Positions 18,457-26,645 are shown, counted from the first letter of the stretch. The stretch: 64,000 nucleotides of DNA from CAZWRV01 sp964636325 (GCA_964636325.1 CAZWRV010000010.1:1-64000); one strand, 5' to 3'. Program-made: numbers and translations. Notes: generated by a model from the letters alone, not told the origin.

Positions 18457-18841
18457 TTCGTTTCGGTCGATTCTCCCGAATCCATCGAGTTATTCGGGGG
18501 TTATTCGGGGGCGGCCCCCATCTGACACCCTTCCGTTCGAGATGGGCGGCGTTAATAAAGAGCGTGGAACGCCAGCGGATGATTTCCAATTGGATTCCGT
18601 ATATGTCCCCATCGAGGAGTTTCTTGCAAGCTTCTGATTTCCCGGCGCGGCGCGGGAGAGCCTGACACGCAGTCCCGGCCCTGAAAATTCCAGTTTCTCC
18701 GGCATTTCCATTTGCTGATTGGGGCTTTCGCCTACGGATTCGCCGCGGCGGGCCCGGTGAAGGGAGCCTTATGCGGCAAAACGTGCGGTTTTTCCACGGA
18801 TTCCGGTTTGAAATTCCTTATCTTCCGAGCTATTGTTAAAC
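18457..18841. other. Intergenic region, no gene recognised
   Basis: About 385 bp between the truncated hydrolase and the IS1634 remnant. It begins with GGGGGTTATTCGGGGG direct repeats (18495-18512). Short open frames on both strands show no recognisable domain. No promoter or RNA structure could be supported. Confidence 0.4.
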
Positions 18842-19302
18842 CTAACTTAAGTTGCGCAGTTATGAGGCGTTAGAGTTTCTTTTTCTCCTTTCCGCCACGG
18901 TCCTGTCCTTGAGTTTTCCCTCGCGGCTGACTACAAGGCCAATGCAGACCTGCGGGCAGTCGGGGCGATGGTCGCAGCTGTAACCTCGCCGAGCCTGCTC
19001 GTTGTTTTCAGCAGTTCCCTCGAAATAGACGCTTGTCACATCATACATGAGAAAATCGAAAGACGCTCCAAACCATTCCGCGTATCTTTCCTGCAACTTG
19101 ATCTTTCCTGCAACTTGCGGCACACTTCGTCGTTGAATGGAAGCATCCTGTCGAGGGTTTGATAAAGCCTGTCCTTGTTTATTTTCCAGACATTCGCGAC
19201 GACGCGCTGGCGAGGACCGCCCGCCGTCCTCACGGACTCCACCAGCGTCCAGTAATCATAGCTGACTCCGCCCGACATTTTTCTGTTTCTTTTCAAGTAC
19301 AT
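18842..19302 (-). pseudogene. Decayed IS1634-type transposase
   Basis: The N-terminus (MYLKRNRKMSGGVSYDYWTLVESVR) and a catalytic-region block (FLMYDVTSVYFEGTAENNEQ then RGYSCDHRPDCPQVCIGLVVSREG) are those of IS1634/IS4-superfamily transposases, but most of the protein is absent. A 17-bp tandem duplication (ATCTTTCCTGCAACTTG at 19084-19100 and 19101-19117) shifts the frame between the two parts. The minus-strand 3' end carries ATAACTGCGCAACTT, shared with the window start. Clearly inactive. Confidence 0.82.
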
Positions 19303-19645
19303 GCGACTAATTGCCGGACTGAAAAGAAAAATTCAACGGGGGGCAAGGGGGGCTTTTCTCCATTACACGCACTTTTGAAAAATTGTCGGAGGGAAGGACT
19401 TTTGCAGCACAAAACGCTCCAGAGGGAAAAATTTTTGGAAAAATCGAAACTGCTCAAGATAGGCTAGGGCTTTCCCAGGATTTCCCGGACCGCTTCGCCA
19501 CAGGTATGTTCCCCATGGTTTTCAGCCACTTCGTAGAGGCGGGTCAGGAAATCTGAAATTTAACACAATCCTAATAAATCCCTCATAATAATCGAACAGT
19601 ATGTGGGCATCTTCAATGGCAATAAAGCACAGCTTTGGTTCTGAA
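19303..19645. other. Intergenic region with a small C-terminal gene fragment
   Basis: On the minus strand 19464-19557 reads LTRLYEVAENHGEHTCGEA followed by VREILGKP and stop, which looks like the end of a lost protein, not chance. Next to it, 19545-19560 contains CAGGAAATCTGAA, one arm of the two-hairpin repeat family seen at 35-40 kb. The rest is purine-rich with no feature I can support. Confidence 0.35.
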
Positions 19646-20638
19646 ATGAATACAGTATTGATCTTGGTGATCTCAGTAATAATACTGGCGCTGATATTCG
19701 ACTTCCTCAACGGGTTCCACGACGCGGCGAACTCCATCGCCACGATCGTGGTTACAAGAACGCTTACTCCAGGCCAGGCGGTGCTGATGGCGGGGCTGGC
19801 CAATTTCGTGGGCTATTTCACGTTCGGAGTGGCCATCGCCAAGACTGTCGGCTCAGGCATAGTCAGGATAGAGCATATTTCATTGACCGTAGTTCTCGCA
19901 GCCCTGGTCGGCGCGATAGTCTGGAACATCATAACCTGGCTTCTCGGACTCCCGACATCAAGCAGCCACGCGCTTGTAGGGGGGCTTGTCGGAAGCGCCT
20001 TGATGGCGGCGGGAATCAAGGCGGTGATATTTGCCGGAGTATTGAAAATCGTCGTTTTCATGTTCGTGGCCCCCCTTATCGGAATGTTTGCCGCCTCTGT
20101 CTTCACGATCGCCATACTATGGATCTTCCGCTGGTCTACTCCCTCCGGGGCAAATTCCATTTTCAAGAGGCTCCAGCTCCTCTCCTCCTTCTGGTACAGC
20201 GTGGGCCATGGCACGAACGACGCCCAGAAGTGCATGGGGATAATCGCCCTGGCCCTCTTCACGGGAGGCATCACCAAATCCTTCCAGCTTGACTCCTGGG
20301 TAGTGCTTTCCTGCTACACCGCGATAGCATTGGGCACGATGATGGGCGGCTGGAGGATCGTCAAGACGATGGGCACCCAGATCATCAAGATACGGCCGAT
20401 GGAGGGGTTCAACGCGGAGACTGCCTCCTCGCTGGTCCTCCTGGGCACGGCTCACTTCGGCATCCCCGTCAGCACGACGCATGTAATAGCAGGTTCTATA
20501 ATGGGGGTGGGTGCCGTGGAAAAGGGTGCCGGAGTCCGGTGGATTACCGCACGCAAGATAATATTCGCGTGGGTTCTCACCATTCCGTTGACGGCGCTGT
20601 GCTCGGCGTTGACATATCTTCTAATATCTCTCTTTTAA
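19646..20638 (+). CDS. pit: Inorganic phosphate transporter, PiT family
   Basis: 330 aa, about ten hydrophobic segments. The duplicated PiT signatures are visible: FDFLNGFHDAANSIATIVVTRTL near the start and SVGHGTNDAQKCMGIIAL in the middle, plus GLPTSSSHALVGGLVGS and GIPVSTTHVIAGSIMGVG. It takes up phosphate with a cation across the inner membrane. I chose the ATG at 19646, which directly starts the first helix; upstream ATGs at 19601 and 19619 are possible but add no conserved residues. The PhoU-like (DUF47) gene that often precedes PiT is absent. Confidence 0.93.
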   Translation: MNTVLILVISVIILALIFDFLNGFHDAANSIATIVVTRTLTPGQAVLMAGLANFVGYFTFGVAIAKTVGSGIVRIEHISLTVVLAALVGAIVWNIITWLLGLPTSSSHALVGGLVGSALMAAGIKAVIFAGVLKIVVFMFVAPLIGMFAASVFTIAILWIFRWSTPSGANSIFKRLQLLSSFWYSVGHGTNDAQKCMGIIALALFTGGITKSFQLDSWVVLSCYTAIALGTMMGGWRIVKTMGTQIIKIRPMEGFNAETASSLVLLGTAHFGIPVSTTHVIAGSIMGVGAVEKGAGVRWITARKIIFAWVLTIPLTALCSALTYLLISLF

Positions 20639-21076
20639 GGCGGACTGCGCCCGCACTCGAATTTGGACAATCTTTTTTTGCCGAATCCTTTTATAAAAAG
20701 GAATGAGGCCTTGCCATCTGTTCCGACATTTCAGTCTTACCCCCGGCGTCTTGAATGTGGAATATTCCAAGGTATGGTTGATGCCTCATATGGAGCCGCC
20801 GTACCTCCTCTAACCTCCTCTGCAACGACTACGCAAGATACTACAATGAGTAAGCGGCAAGGCCGCCGCGCGCAAAGTAGCTTGCGATCTCCGAGCGCAA
20901 AGAGCAAAACTCGGAAGACCTCGGACGGATTGAATTGTTTTTCACGCCATGAAAACCGGGATTCTATCCCCGAAAAACCTTGAAAGTTATACCTTTGGAT
21001 ATAGCTTATTTACTTAAATTCAATCTCTTATGCCGTCCGTGCCTTTTTCGCTTTTTGCGGCTGATAAAGGAGCCCC
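20639..21076. other. Intergenic region with half of an AAGTAG palindromic element
   Basis: About 440 bp before the DGR target kinase. 20875-20910 is the left arm of the AAGTAG element family (AAGTAGCTTGCGATCTCCG) without its right arm. An ATG-initiated frame of 106 codons here has no protein-like features. The kinase start is preceded by AAAGGAG. Confidence 0.5.
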
Positions 21077-23551
21077 ATGCCTGAAATAGTCTTCACCTGC
21101 CCGAAGTGCCAGGCCGAGATCGAGGCGGAATCGAGCTTCGCAGGCTCGGTGGCGCAGTGCCCTTCCTGCAGCTCGACGGTCCTGATTCCTATGCCCGGCA
21201 TTGCTCCCGGCATGAGGATAGCGGGCTACGAGATAGTCCGCCGTCTCGGGGCGGGCGGCATGGGCGAGGTGTGGCTGGCCAATCAGACCGCGATGGACCG
21301 GAAGGTCGCGCTGAAGATACTCTCCCCCGCGCTGACCTCCAACCCCGAGTTCGTCGAGCGCTTCCTCAAGGAGGTCAGGACGGCCGCGAAGCTCGAGCAC
21401 CCGAACATCGTCACGGCGTTCGACGCGGGCGTCGACGGCAGCGTCTACTTTCTGGCGATGTCGTTCGTCGAGGGCGCGCTCCTCGACGACCTCCTCACGG
21501 TAGATAAGCGTATCCCGGAGAAGGAGGCGCTGCGGATCGTCCGCTGCATTGGGGAGGCGTTGCGCTACGCCTGGGACAAGTTCCAGATGCTGCACCGGGA
21601 CATCAAGCCCGCGAACATAATGCTCGGCACCGACAAGGTTCCGAAGCTCCTGGACATGGGCATCTCGAAGAGCCTGTCGGAGGACAACGGCCTGACCATG
21701 ACAGGGATGATAGTGGGGACGCCGCACTACATGAGCCCCGAGCAGGCCAAGGCCGACTGCCCGATCGACTGCCGCTCCGACATCTATTCCCTCGGCGCAA
21801 CGCTCTACCACCTCGTCACTGGCGAGGTTCCCTACGACTCGACCTCGGCGATGGCGATCCTCATGAAGCACATGTCCGAGCCTTTCCCGCCGCCGCAGGA
21901 GAAGAACCCCGATCTCTCCGACGCCTGCGCCGTCCTCCTCGAGGTCATGATGGCGAAGAAACCCGAGAGCCGCCCGGCGGACTGGAACGCCGTCATCGAG
22001 GACATGGATCTTGTCTCCGCCGGGGAATTCCCGAGGACGAAGCGCCCCGCCGTCGGCCAGTCCGTCGTGATGCAGATGACCAACAGCCGCGAGCTCAGCC
22101 GCCGGAAAGTCCTCAAGCAGCCCCCGAAGGCCAAGCTCACTCACTCCGGCCAAAAGCCTCATGCCGGCAGTCAAGGAGTCACCGGGGCATCGAGTCAACA
22201 GGTAGGCGGCGGCGGGCGGCCTGGAAAAAGCAAGACGCCTGTCATCATCGCTGCGGCCGCCGTCTTCGTAATCGCGCTGGCAGTAGTCTTTGCCGCCGTC
22301 AGCAGCTCCAAGAAGGCCGCAGCCGAGAAGGCCCGCGCCGAGGCGTTCGCCAGGCAGAAGGCCGACGATGAAAAACGGCTCGCCGCCGAAGCCGCGAAGA
22401 AAAAGGCCGAGGAAGTAGCAGCCGCGCAAAAGGCTGAACTTGAGAAGCAGAAGGCCGACGATGCCGCCAGACTCGATAAGGAACGCCAGGAAGTCTGGGA
22501 TGCCGCCGCGAAATTCGCAGCCCAGGCGCTCGCGGACAAGGCCAATTTCGACACGGCCATCGCAAACCTCGACAACGTCAAGGCATCCTGCAAGGGCACC
22601 AAGTTCGAGATCATGGCCGATGCCGAAATCGCGAAGCTCGCAAAGGCGAAAAAAGATTTTGACGACGAGAAAATCAAAAAGGCTGAGGAGGAAAAACGTC
22701 TTGCCGCCGACGCCGTGAAAAACAAGACGCCTCCCGATGGAGGGCGAAGCCAAGCTGAGCCGGAAGAACGGTTGAGCACGGCTCAACCCTCCGCCAGCGC
22801 CGATGCGGGCGACGAGGCCCCCGCCAAGCTGGCCGTCCCTACGGCAGACGCCGTCAAAGCCGCGCGCTTGAAGCTGCGCGAGACCTTCAAGGACGACTTC
22901 GGCAAGAAGGGAGCCGAGGAGAAGCTGGCGTTCTCGAAGAGCCTGCGCGAGACGGCGGCCACCGAGAAGGACACCGCGCAGAAGTATGCGCTCTTCGCCG
23001 AGGCCGTTGCGCTTGCCGCCGACGCCGGGAGCACTGACGAGGCGTTCGCGGCCATAGACGAGATGTGCGCGGTCTTCGACGCCTCCGCGCCAAAGGAGAA
23101 GGGGCAGATACTTTCGGCTGCGGCCAAAAAGGCGTCGAAGCCCGACGAGTTCAAGGCTCTGGCCACGAGATGCTTGGCATTGGTCAACGAGGCGATCGGC
23201 GACTCGGATCCCGCCGCCGCGTCGGATCTGCTTGACGACTGCAAGCCGCTGGCGTTCAAGGCGAAGGACAAGGCTCTCTCGGGCAGCCTATCCGAGAAGG
23301 CTAAGGAAATCGCCGCGCTGTCAACCGAGCTGAAGAAGCTCAAGCCCTCGATGGACAAGCTCAAGGAGTCGCCCGACGATCCGGAGGCCAATCTTGTGGT
23401 CGGGCGCTACGCCTGCTTCTCAAAGGGCGACTGGGAGAAGGGTCTTCCGATGCTCGTGAAATGTTCCGACGAGACGCTCAAGGCCGCCGCGAAACTCGAG
23501 GCCGAGGCATCCGATCCCGAAAAGACTTCCAAGGCCGCGGACGCCTGGTAG
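21077..23551 (+). CDS. DGR target, N-terminal part: zinc-ribbon Ser/Thr protein kinase with TM helix and coiled coil
   Basis: 824 codons ending in TAG. Parts: zinc ribbon (Cys8, 11, 28, 31); Hanks-type kinase with GAGGMGEV loop (58-65), Lys80, HRDIKPAN (173-180), DMG instead of DFG at 193-195 and SPE at 220-222; transmembrane helix about 387-409; then Ala/Lys/Glu-rich coiled coil. The kinase is cytoplasmic and the C-terminus outside. The same frame continues after the TAG through a conserved linker into the FGE-like variable domain to 24496, so 21077-24496 is really one 1139-codon gene with one amber codon. A palindromic repeat is inserted in frame at 22735-22792. The start follows AAAGGAG. 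Confidence 0.93.
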   Translation: MPEIVFTCPKCQAEIEAESSFAGSVAQCPSCSSTVLIPMPGIAPGMRIAGYEIVRRLGAGGMGEVWLANQTAMDRKVALKILSPALTSNPEFVERFLKEVRTAAKLEHPNIVTAFDAGVDGSVYFLAMSFVEGALLDDLLTVDKRIPEKEALRIVRCIGEALRYAWDKFQMLHRDIKPANIMLGTDKVPKLLDMGISKSLSEDNGLTMTGMIVGTPHYMSPEQAKADCPIDCRSDIYSLGATLYHLVTGEVPYDSTSAMAILMKHMSEPFPPPQEKNPDLSDACAVLLEVMMAKKPESRPADWNAVIEDMDLVSAGEFPRTKRPAVGQSVVMQMTNSRELSRRKVLKQPPKAKLTHSGQKPHAGSQGVTGASSQQVGGGGRPGKSKTPVIIAAAAVFVIALAVVFAAVSSSKKAAAEKARAEAFARQKADDEKRLAAEAAKKKAEEVAAAQKAELEKQKADDAARLDKERQEVWDAAAKFAAQALADKANFDTAIANLDNVKASCKGTKFEIMADAEIAKLAKAKKDFDDEKIKKAEEEKRLAADAVKNKTPPDGGRSQAEPEERLSTAQPSASADAGDEAPAKLAVPTADAVKAARLKLRETFKDDFGKKGAEEKLAFSKSLRETAATEKDTAQKYALFAEAVALAADAGSTDEAFAAIDEMCAVFDASAPKEKGQILSAAAKKASKPDEFKALATRCLALVNEAIGDSDPAAASDLLDDCKPLAFKAKDKALSGSLSEKAKEIAALSTELKKLKPSMDKLKESPDDPEANLVVGRYACFSKGDWEKGLPMLVKCSDETLKAAAKLEAEASDPEKTSKAADAW
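22735..22792. repeat. GATGGAGGG palindromic element inside the kinase coding region
   Basis: CGATGGAGGGCGAAGC and GGCTCAACCCTCC bound this segment, and the same borders occur in the intergenic element 34629-34713. Here it is read in frame as a Pro/Gly/Ser/Glu-rich linker within the extracytoplasmic coiled-coil part, resembling the in-frame palindromic elements known from Rickettsia. The copy is shorter than the intergenic one. Confidence 0.68.
23549..23551 (+). other. In-frame amber codon interrupting the DGR target gene
   Basis: The TAG follows GACGCCTGG (Asp-Ala-Trp) and is followed in the same frame by STAESEKSPAAKLAIKAH and LYGKILPQLTGVAKASAEKR, a linker conserved in kinase/FGE proteins that, as I remember it, usually carries Trp-Trp at this place. 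One G-to-A change from TGG would create it. Mutation, population polymorphism, sequence error or amber readthrough cannot be told apart here. Confidence 0.8.
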
Positions 23552-23716
23552 TCTACCGCCGAAAGCGAGAAGTCGCCCGCCGCGAAACTCGCAATCAAGG
23601 CCCACGCCGCAGACCTCTACGGGAAAATTCTTCCCCAACTCACCGGCGTCGCCAAAGCCTCCGCCGAAAAGCGCATCGCGCAGTGCTCCGCCGATGCCGA
23701 GGAGTCCGGGATCAAG

Positions 23717-24496
23717 GTGAAGTCAAAGCAGGGCGGCGAATACCTGGTCGTCGACCTGTCGAGCCGGAAGCTGACATATTCCGCCTCCGCGCCGCCGGAT
23801 CTTCTCACGAAGGACGTCTGGAAGACGGACAAGCTGGTGATGCGTCGCGTTCCCGCCGGCTCGTTCAATATGGGCGAACCCAATAACCAACATAAGGTAA
23901 TCTTGACCAAGGACTTCTACATCGGGGTATTCGAGGTGACGCAGGGGCAGTGGGAGAAGTTGATGAAGGCTACCCCGTCGAATTTCAAGGATGTGGGAAA
24001 GGACGCCCCGGTCGAGCAGGTCTCCTGGGACGACTGCCAGAATTTCATGAAGGAGCTGAACGGCAAAAATGCTTCGCCTCTTGTGTTCCGCCTGCCAACA
24101 GAATCCGAGTGGGAATACGCCTGCCGGGGCGGTAAGCAGTCGAAGAACTTCGAATACAGCGGATCGGGCAACCTTGACGAGGTTGCCTGGTTCAAGGACA
24201 ACAGTGGAAGCAAGACGCATCCTGTCGGGAAGAAAAAGCCGAACGAGCTGGGCCTCTACGACATGAGCGGCAACGTCTGGGAATGGTGCAACGACTGGCA
24301 TGGAGAATATCCCAAGGAGACTGAAAAGGATCCGCAGGAGGCGAAATCGGGCTCGCTCCGCGTCATACGCGGCGGCGCCTGGAACTGCGGCGCCGGGAAC
24401 TGCCGGTCGGGGGACCGCTACAGCAGCGCGCCGTCGTACCGGCACATCAACATAGGCCTGCGCCTGTGCTTCGCCCCCTCAGTTTCAGCGAGGTGA
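23717..24496 (+). CDS. DGR target, C-terminal part: FGE-sulfatase/C-type-lectin-like variable domain
   Basis: In frame with the upstream kinase; open from 23552 after the amber codon, with the first ATG at 23717 (259 aa). The formylglycine-generating-enzyme-like fold is clear: RVPAGSFNMGEP, FYIGVFEVTQGQWEKLM, PVEQVSWDDCQNF, FRLPTESEWEYACRGG, LGLYDMSGNVWEWCNDW and the terminal RVIRGGAWNCGAGNCRS to IGLRLCF. In DGR targets this fold is a ligand-binding scaffold, not an enzyme. The last about 40 residues are the variable repeat. No ribosome-binding site fits the ATG at 23717, so separate translation is doubtful. Confidence 0.9.
   Translation: MKSKQGGEYLVVDLSSRKLTYSASAPPDLLTKDVWKTDKLVMRRVPAGSFNMGEPNNQHKVILTKDFYIGVFEVTQGQWEKLMKATPSNFKDVGKDAPVEQVSWDDCQNFMKELNGKNASPLVFRLPTESEWEYACRGGKQSKNFEYSGSGNLDEVAWFKDNSGSKTHPVGKKKPNELGLYDMSGNVWEWCNDWHGEYPKETEKDPQEAKSGSLRVIRGGAWNCGAGNCRSGDRYSSAPSYRHINIGLRLCFAPSVSAR
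24350..24475 (+). repeat. DGR variable repeat (VR)
   Basis: Aligned by hand to the TR at 26308-26433 without gaps. In the first 36 codons 16 of 32 TR adenines are replaced, against 3 of 76 other bases. Variable codons encode surface positions of the lectin-like domain (TR Asn codons AAC become Tyr, Ser, Cys, Asp, His, Ile). The 3' part (ATAGGCCTGCGCCTGTGC) differs from the TR at G/C wobble positions, as expected for IMH versus IMH*. Confidence 0.95.
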
Positions 24497-24543
24497 ATTC
24501 ATCCTTTTCCCTGAGATGGGAAGGGGATTTGCGAGGGCTTCGT

Positions 24544-24613
24544 ATGAGCGACGAAGCGGAGCCGGAGCGAATCGAAGACCGAGCAGAAGTAGTTTGCGAC
24601 ATCCCTGGCGCAA
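24544..24613 (+). repeat. 70-bp sequence shared by VR and TR downstream flanks, copy 1
   Basis: Matches 26646-26715 at 65 of 70 positions by hand. It begins ATGAGCGACGAAGCGGAG and runs into the AAGTAG palindromic element. It starts about 50 bp after the target stop codon. Confidence 0.85.
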
Positions 24614-24835
24614 GTAACAAGTAGCTTGCGACCTATGGGCGCAAACAGCAAATCCTGGCGGCCCCCGTACGCGGAGTTCGCCCTTTGCGTCTGGAAGCCG
24701 CAAGCTACAAAGAGTAGTTTGCGACATCCCTGGCGCAAGTAACAAGTAGCTTGCGACCTATGGGCGCAAACAGCAAATCCTGGCGGCCCCCGTACGCGGA
24801 GTTCGCCCTTTGCGTCTGGAAGCCGCAAGCTACAA
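24588..24835. repeat. Perfect 123-bp tandem duplication between VR gene and HRDC gene
   Basis: 24588-24710 and 24713-24835 are identical, separated by 2 bp. Each unit contains an AAGTAG-family palindrome (left arm AGTAGTTTGCGACATCCC, right arm CGCAAGCTACAA) plus an extra left arm. The second unit ends 2 bp before the HRDC start codon, so it forms that gene's leader. About 340 bp between the target and HRDC holds nothing else. Confidence 0.92.
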
Positions 24836-24837
24836 TT

Positions 24838-25326
24838 ATGAGTATCCAGTATAAATTTATCGTGATTCCTATAAAAAGCTCGGAGGAAGCGGAGACCGAG
24901 TTCAATCTTTTTCTGCGTTCCCACCGGGTTCTGACCGTCCACCGCGAGTTTGTCCAGAACTGCGAGAATTCATTCTGGTGTCTGGGAATTGAATATCTTT
25001 CCGGAGATTCCCGTCCTGCGGAAGATTATCCCCAAAACAGAAAACGCGTTGACTACAAGGAAAGCCTTTCGCCGGACGATTTCTCCCTTTTTGTGAAACT
25101 GCGGGAATGGCGCAAGGAAACCGCTGAACGGGAAGGGGTTCCTGTTTTTACGATTTTCACCAATGAACAATTGGCCGAAATTGTCAGGAACAAGGCCGCC
25201 AATAAAGCGGAATTGATGAAGATCGAGGGAATCGGCGAGGGGCGAATCGGCAAATATTCCGATGGGATATTCAAAATTATGGGGGGAATTGGCGGCGGCG
25301 ATGAAAAGAGCGGGCTTCCTTTATGA
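24838..25326 (+). CDS. DGR accessory protein with HRDC domain
   Basis: 162 aa from the ATG at 24838 (MSIQYKFIVIPI). The C-terminal half is an HRDC nucleic-acid-binding domain (SLFVKLREWRKETAEREGV, IFTNEQLAEIVRNKAANKAE, LMKIEGIGEGRIGKY). HRDC proteins are a recognised accessory class in DGRs, replacing the Avd protein, and are thought to bind the TR RNA or RT; no Avd is present. It overlaps the RT start by 26 bp, so translation is coupled. An open frame extends upstream into the tandem repeats but is not protein-like. A degraded copy of its first codons occurs at 26790-26825. Confidence 0.9.
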   Translation: MSIQYKFIVIPIKSSEEAETEFNLFLRSHRVLTVHREFVQNCENSFWCLGIEYLSGDSRPAEDYPQNRKRVDYKESLSPDDFSLFVKLREWRKETAEREGVPVFTIFTNEQLAEIVRNKAANKAELMKIEGIGEGRIGKYSDGIFKIMGGIGGGDEKSGLPL

Positions 25327-26290
25327 CAAAATATGCGACATGGAGAACCTGAAGCTGGCCTTCTGGAAGGCGTCAAAAGGCAAACGGGACTGCGGTGAAG
25401 TGATCGCATTCCGCAAGAGGCTCGAAGAGAATCTTCTGAAGATGCGCGGGCAGATGCTGTCCCATCAGCCCGATCTTGGGCACTATCATTTCTTCAGCAT
25501 CCGCGAACCGAAGGAACGCTTGATTTGCGCGGCATCCTTCCCTGAGAGGATTCTGCACCATGCTGTCATCAACATCTGCAATCCGATCTTTGAACGCTTT
25601 GTCATCTTTGACAGTTATGCGTGCAGGGAGGAGAAGGGGAACCGCAGGGCCATTGCCCGCTGCCAGGAGTTTGCCCGGCTTCATCCATGGTATCTGAAGT
25701 TGGACATCCGCCAGTATTTCGGATCGATCAGCCACACCGTGACCGCATCCATTCTTTCCCGGCTTTTCAAGGATGCTGAGCTGTTGGATCTCTTCGACAA
25801 GATTCTCGCCTCGTATAACTCCGGTGTCCAGGAGGTGGGCCTGCCTATTGGCAACTTGGTGTCGCAACATCTCGCCAACCTGTATCTGGGAACCATGGAT
25901 CACTGGCTGAAGGAGGAACGGCGGATCGGCGGCTACCTGCGCTACATGGACGATTTCGTCCTGTTCGCCGCCGATAAGAACCGCCTGAAGATTGAGCTGC
26001 GGGAGCTTGAAACTTTCCTCGGCGATAAATTGAAACTGAGGCTGAAAGACAAAATCCAGCTCAACCGGACATCTCTGGGCGTTCCCTTTCTCGGATTCAG
26101 AATATATCCCACAAAAATCCTTCTCCTGCCGTGCAGCAAAAGACGATTCATCCGCAAGATGAGGGCATATATGAACCACTATCATTCCAGACGATGGGAC
26201 GAGAGAAAGCTCGCGAGGCATCTTGAACCCCTTGTCGATTTCACTAAAATCGCCGACAGCTTGAATCTAAGAAGGAAGGTGATATTCTGA
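25301..26290 (+). CDS. DGR reverse transcriptase
   Basis: 329 aa. Motifs: HFFSIREPKERLICAASF; motif A LKLDIRQYF (Asp135); the DGR-specific GLPIGNLVSQ (180-189) in place of the group II QGxxxSP; catalytic YMDD at 215-218; and FLGFRIYPTK. It lacks the maturase/endonuclease parts of group II introns and the length of retron RTs. In DGRs this enzyme copies TR RNA with errors at adenines; the cDNA replaces the VR. I chose the ATG at 25301 because family members begin KRAGxLY; an ATG at 25262 is also open. TR begins 18 bp after its stop. Confidence 0.97.
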   Translation: MKRAGFLYDKICDMENLKLAFWKASKGKRDCGEVIAFRKRLEENLLKMRGQMLSHQPDLGHYHFFSIREPKERLICAASFPERILHHAVINICNPIFERFVIFDSYACREEKGNRRAIARCQEFARLHPWYLKLDIRQYFGSISHTVTASILSRLFKDAELLDLFDKILASYNSGVQEVGLPIGNLVSQHLANLYLGTMDHWLKEERRIGGYLRYMDDFVLFAADKNRLKIELRELETFLGDKLKLRLKDKIQLNRTSLGVPFLGFRIYPTKILLLPCSKRRFIRKMRAYMNHYHSRRWDERKLARHLEPLVDFTKIADSLNLRRKVIF

Positions 26291-26307
26291 CCAGGGTTTC
26301 ATTCAAA

Positions 26308-26433
26308 GGCTCGAAACGCGTCATACGCGGCGGCGACTGGAACAACGACGCCGGCAACTGCCGGTCAGCGAACCGCAACAACAACGCGCCGTCGAACCGG
26401 AACAACAACATTGGACTCCGGCTCGTCTTGCCT
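26308..26433 (+). ncRNA. DGR template repeat (TR)
   Basis: Same orientation as the RT and 18 bp after it. The VR-equivalent frame reads GGDWNNDAGNCRSANRNNNA then PSNRNNNIGLRL, the adenine-rich (AAC codon) template typical of DGRs: adenines sit at positions 1 and 2 of codons, so mutagenesis gives many residues but never a stop from AAC. It is transcribed as part of a non-coding template RNA. The 3' end (ATTGGACTCCGGCTC) is the IMH* counterpart. Confidence 0.95.
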
Positions 26434-26645
26434 GCAGTTCACACGAGGAAGTGGATTCTTCCCATCTGACCAGAATGAAATCCTGCTCCCGGTCATTCGG
26501 GCAAGGATGTCCTGGACGAACAGATTAGCAAGCCATCGGGCTGGTAGGGCGGATGGATGTCCGTCTCGAAGGCTCGGGCGGCTTCACTATGACATCGCCA
26601 TCCGTATTACCTGACGAGCGGGAACGTCTGGGAATGGTTATGAGA

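Noticed and set aside
20663..20983. 106-codon open frame upstream of the DGR kinase
   Set aside because: Composition is not protein-like and it contains an arm of the AAGTAG repeat; no ribosome-binding site.
21020..22786. Long minus-strand open frame of 588 codons opposite the kinase
   Set aside because: Antisense of a strongly coding kinase frame; Arg/Gly/Leu/Asp-rich with no motif.
23717..24496. Functional formylglycine-generating enzyme (sulfatase activator)
   Set aside because: The domain is the C-terminal part of a kinase protein with a DGR variable repeat; a binding scaffold is the better reading.
24588..24835. CRISPR array
   Set aside because: Only two long identical units with no spacers of regular size and no cas genes; it is a tandem duplication.
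25301..26290. Group II intron or retron
   Set aside because: GLPIGNLVSQ motif, small size, no maturase/endonuclease, and a clear adenine-mutated TR/VR pair fit a DGR.
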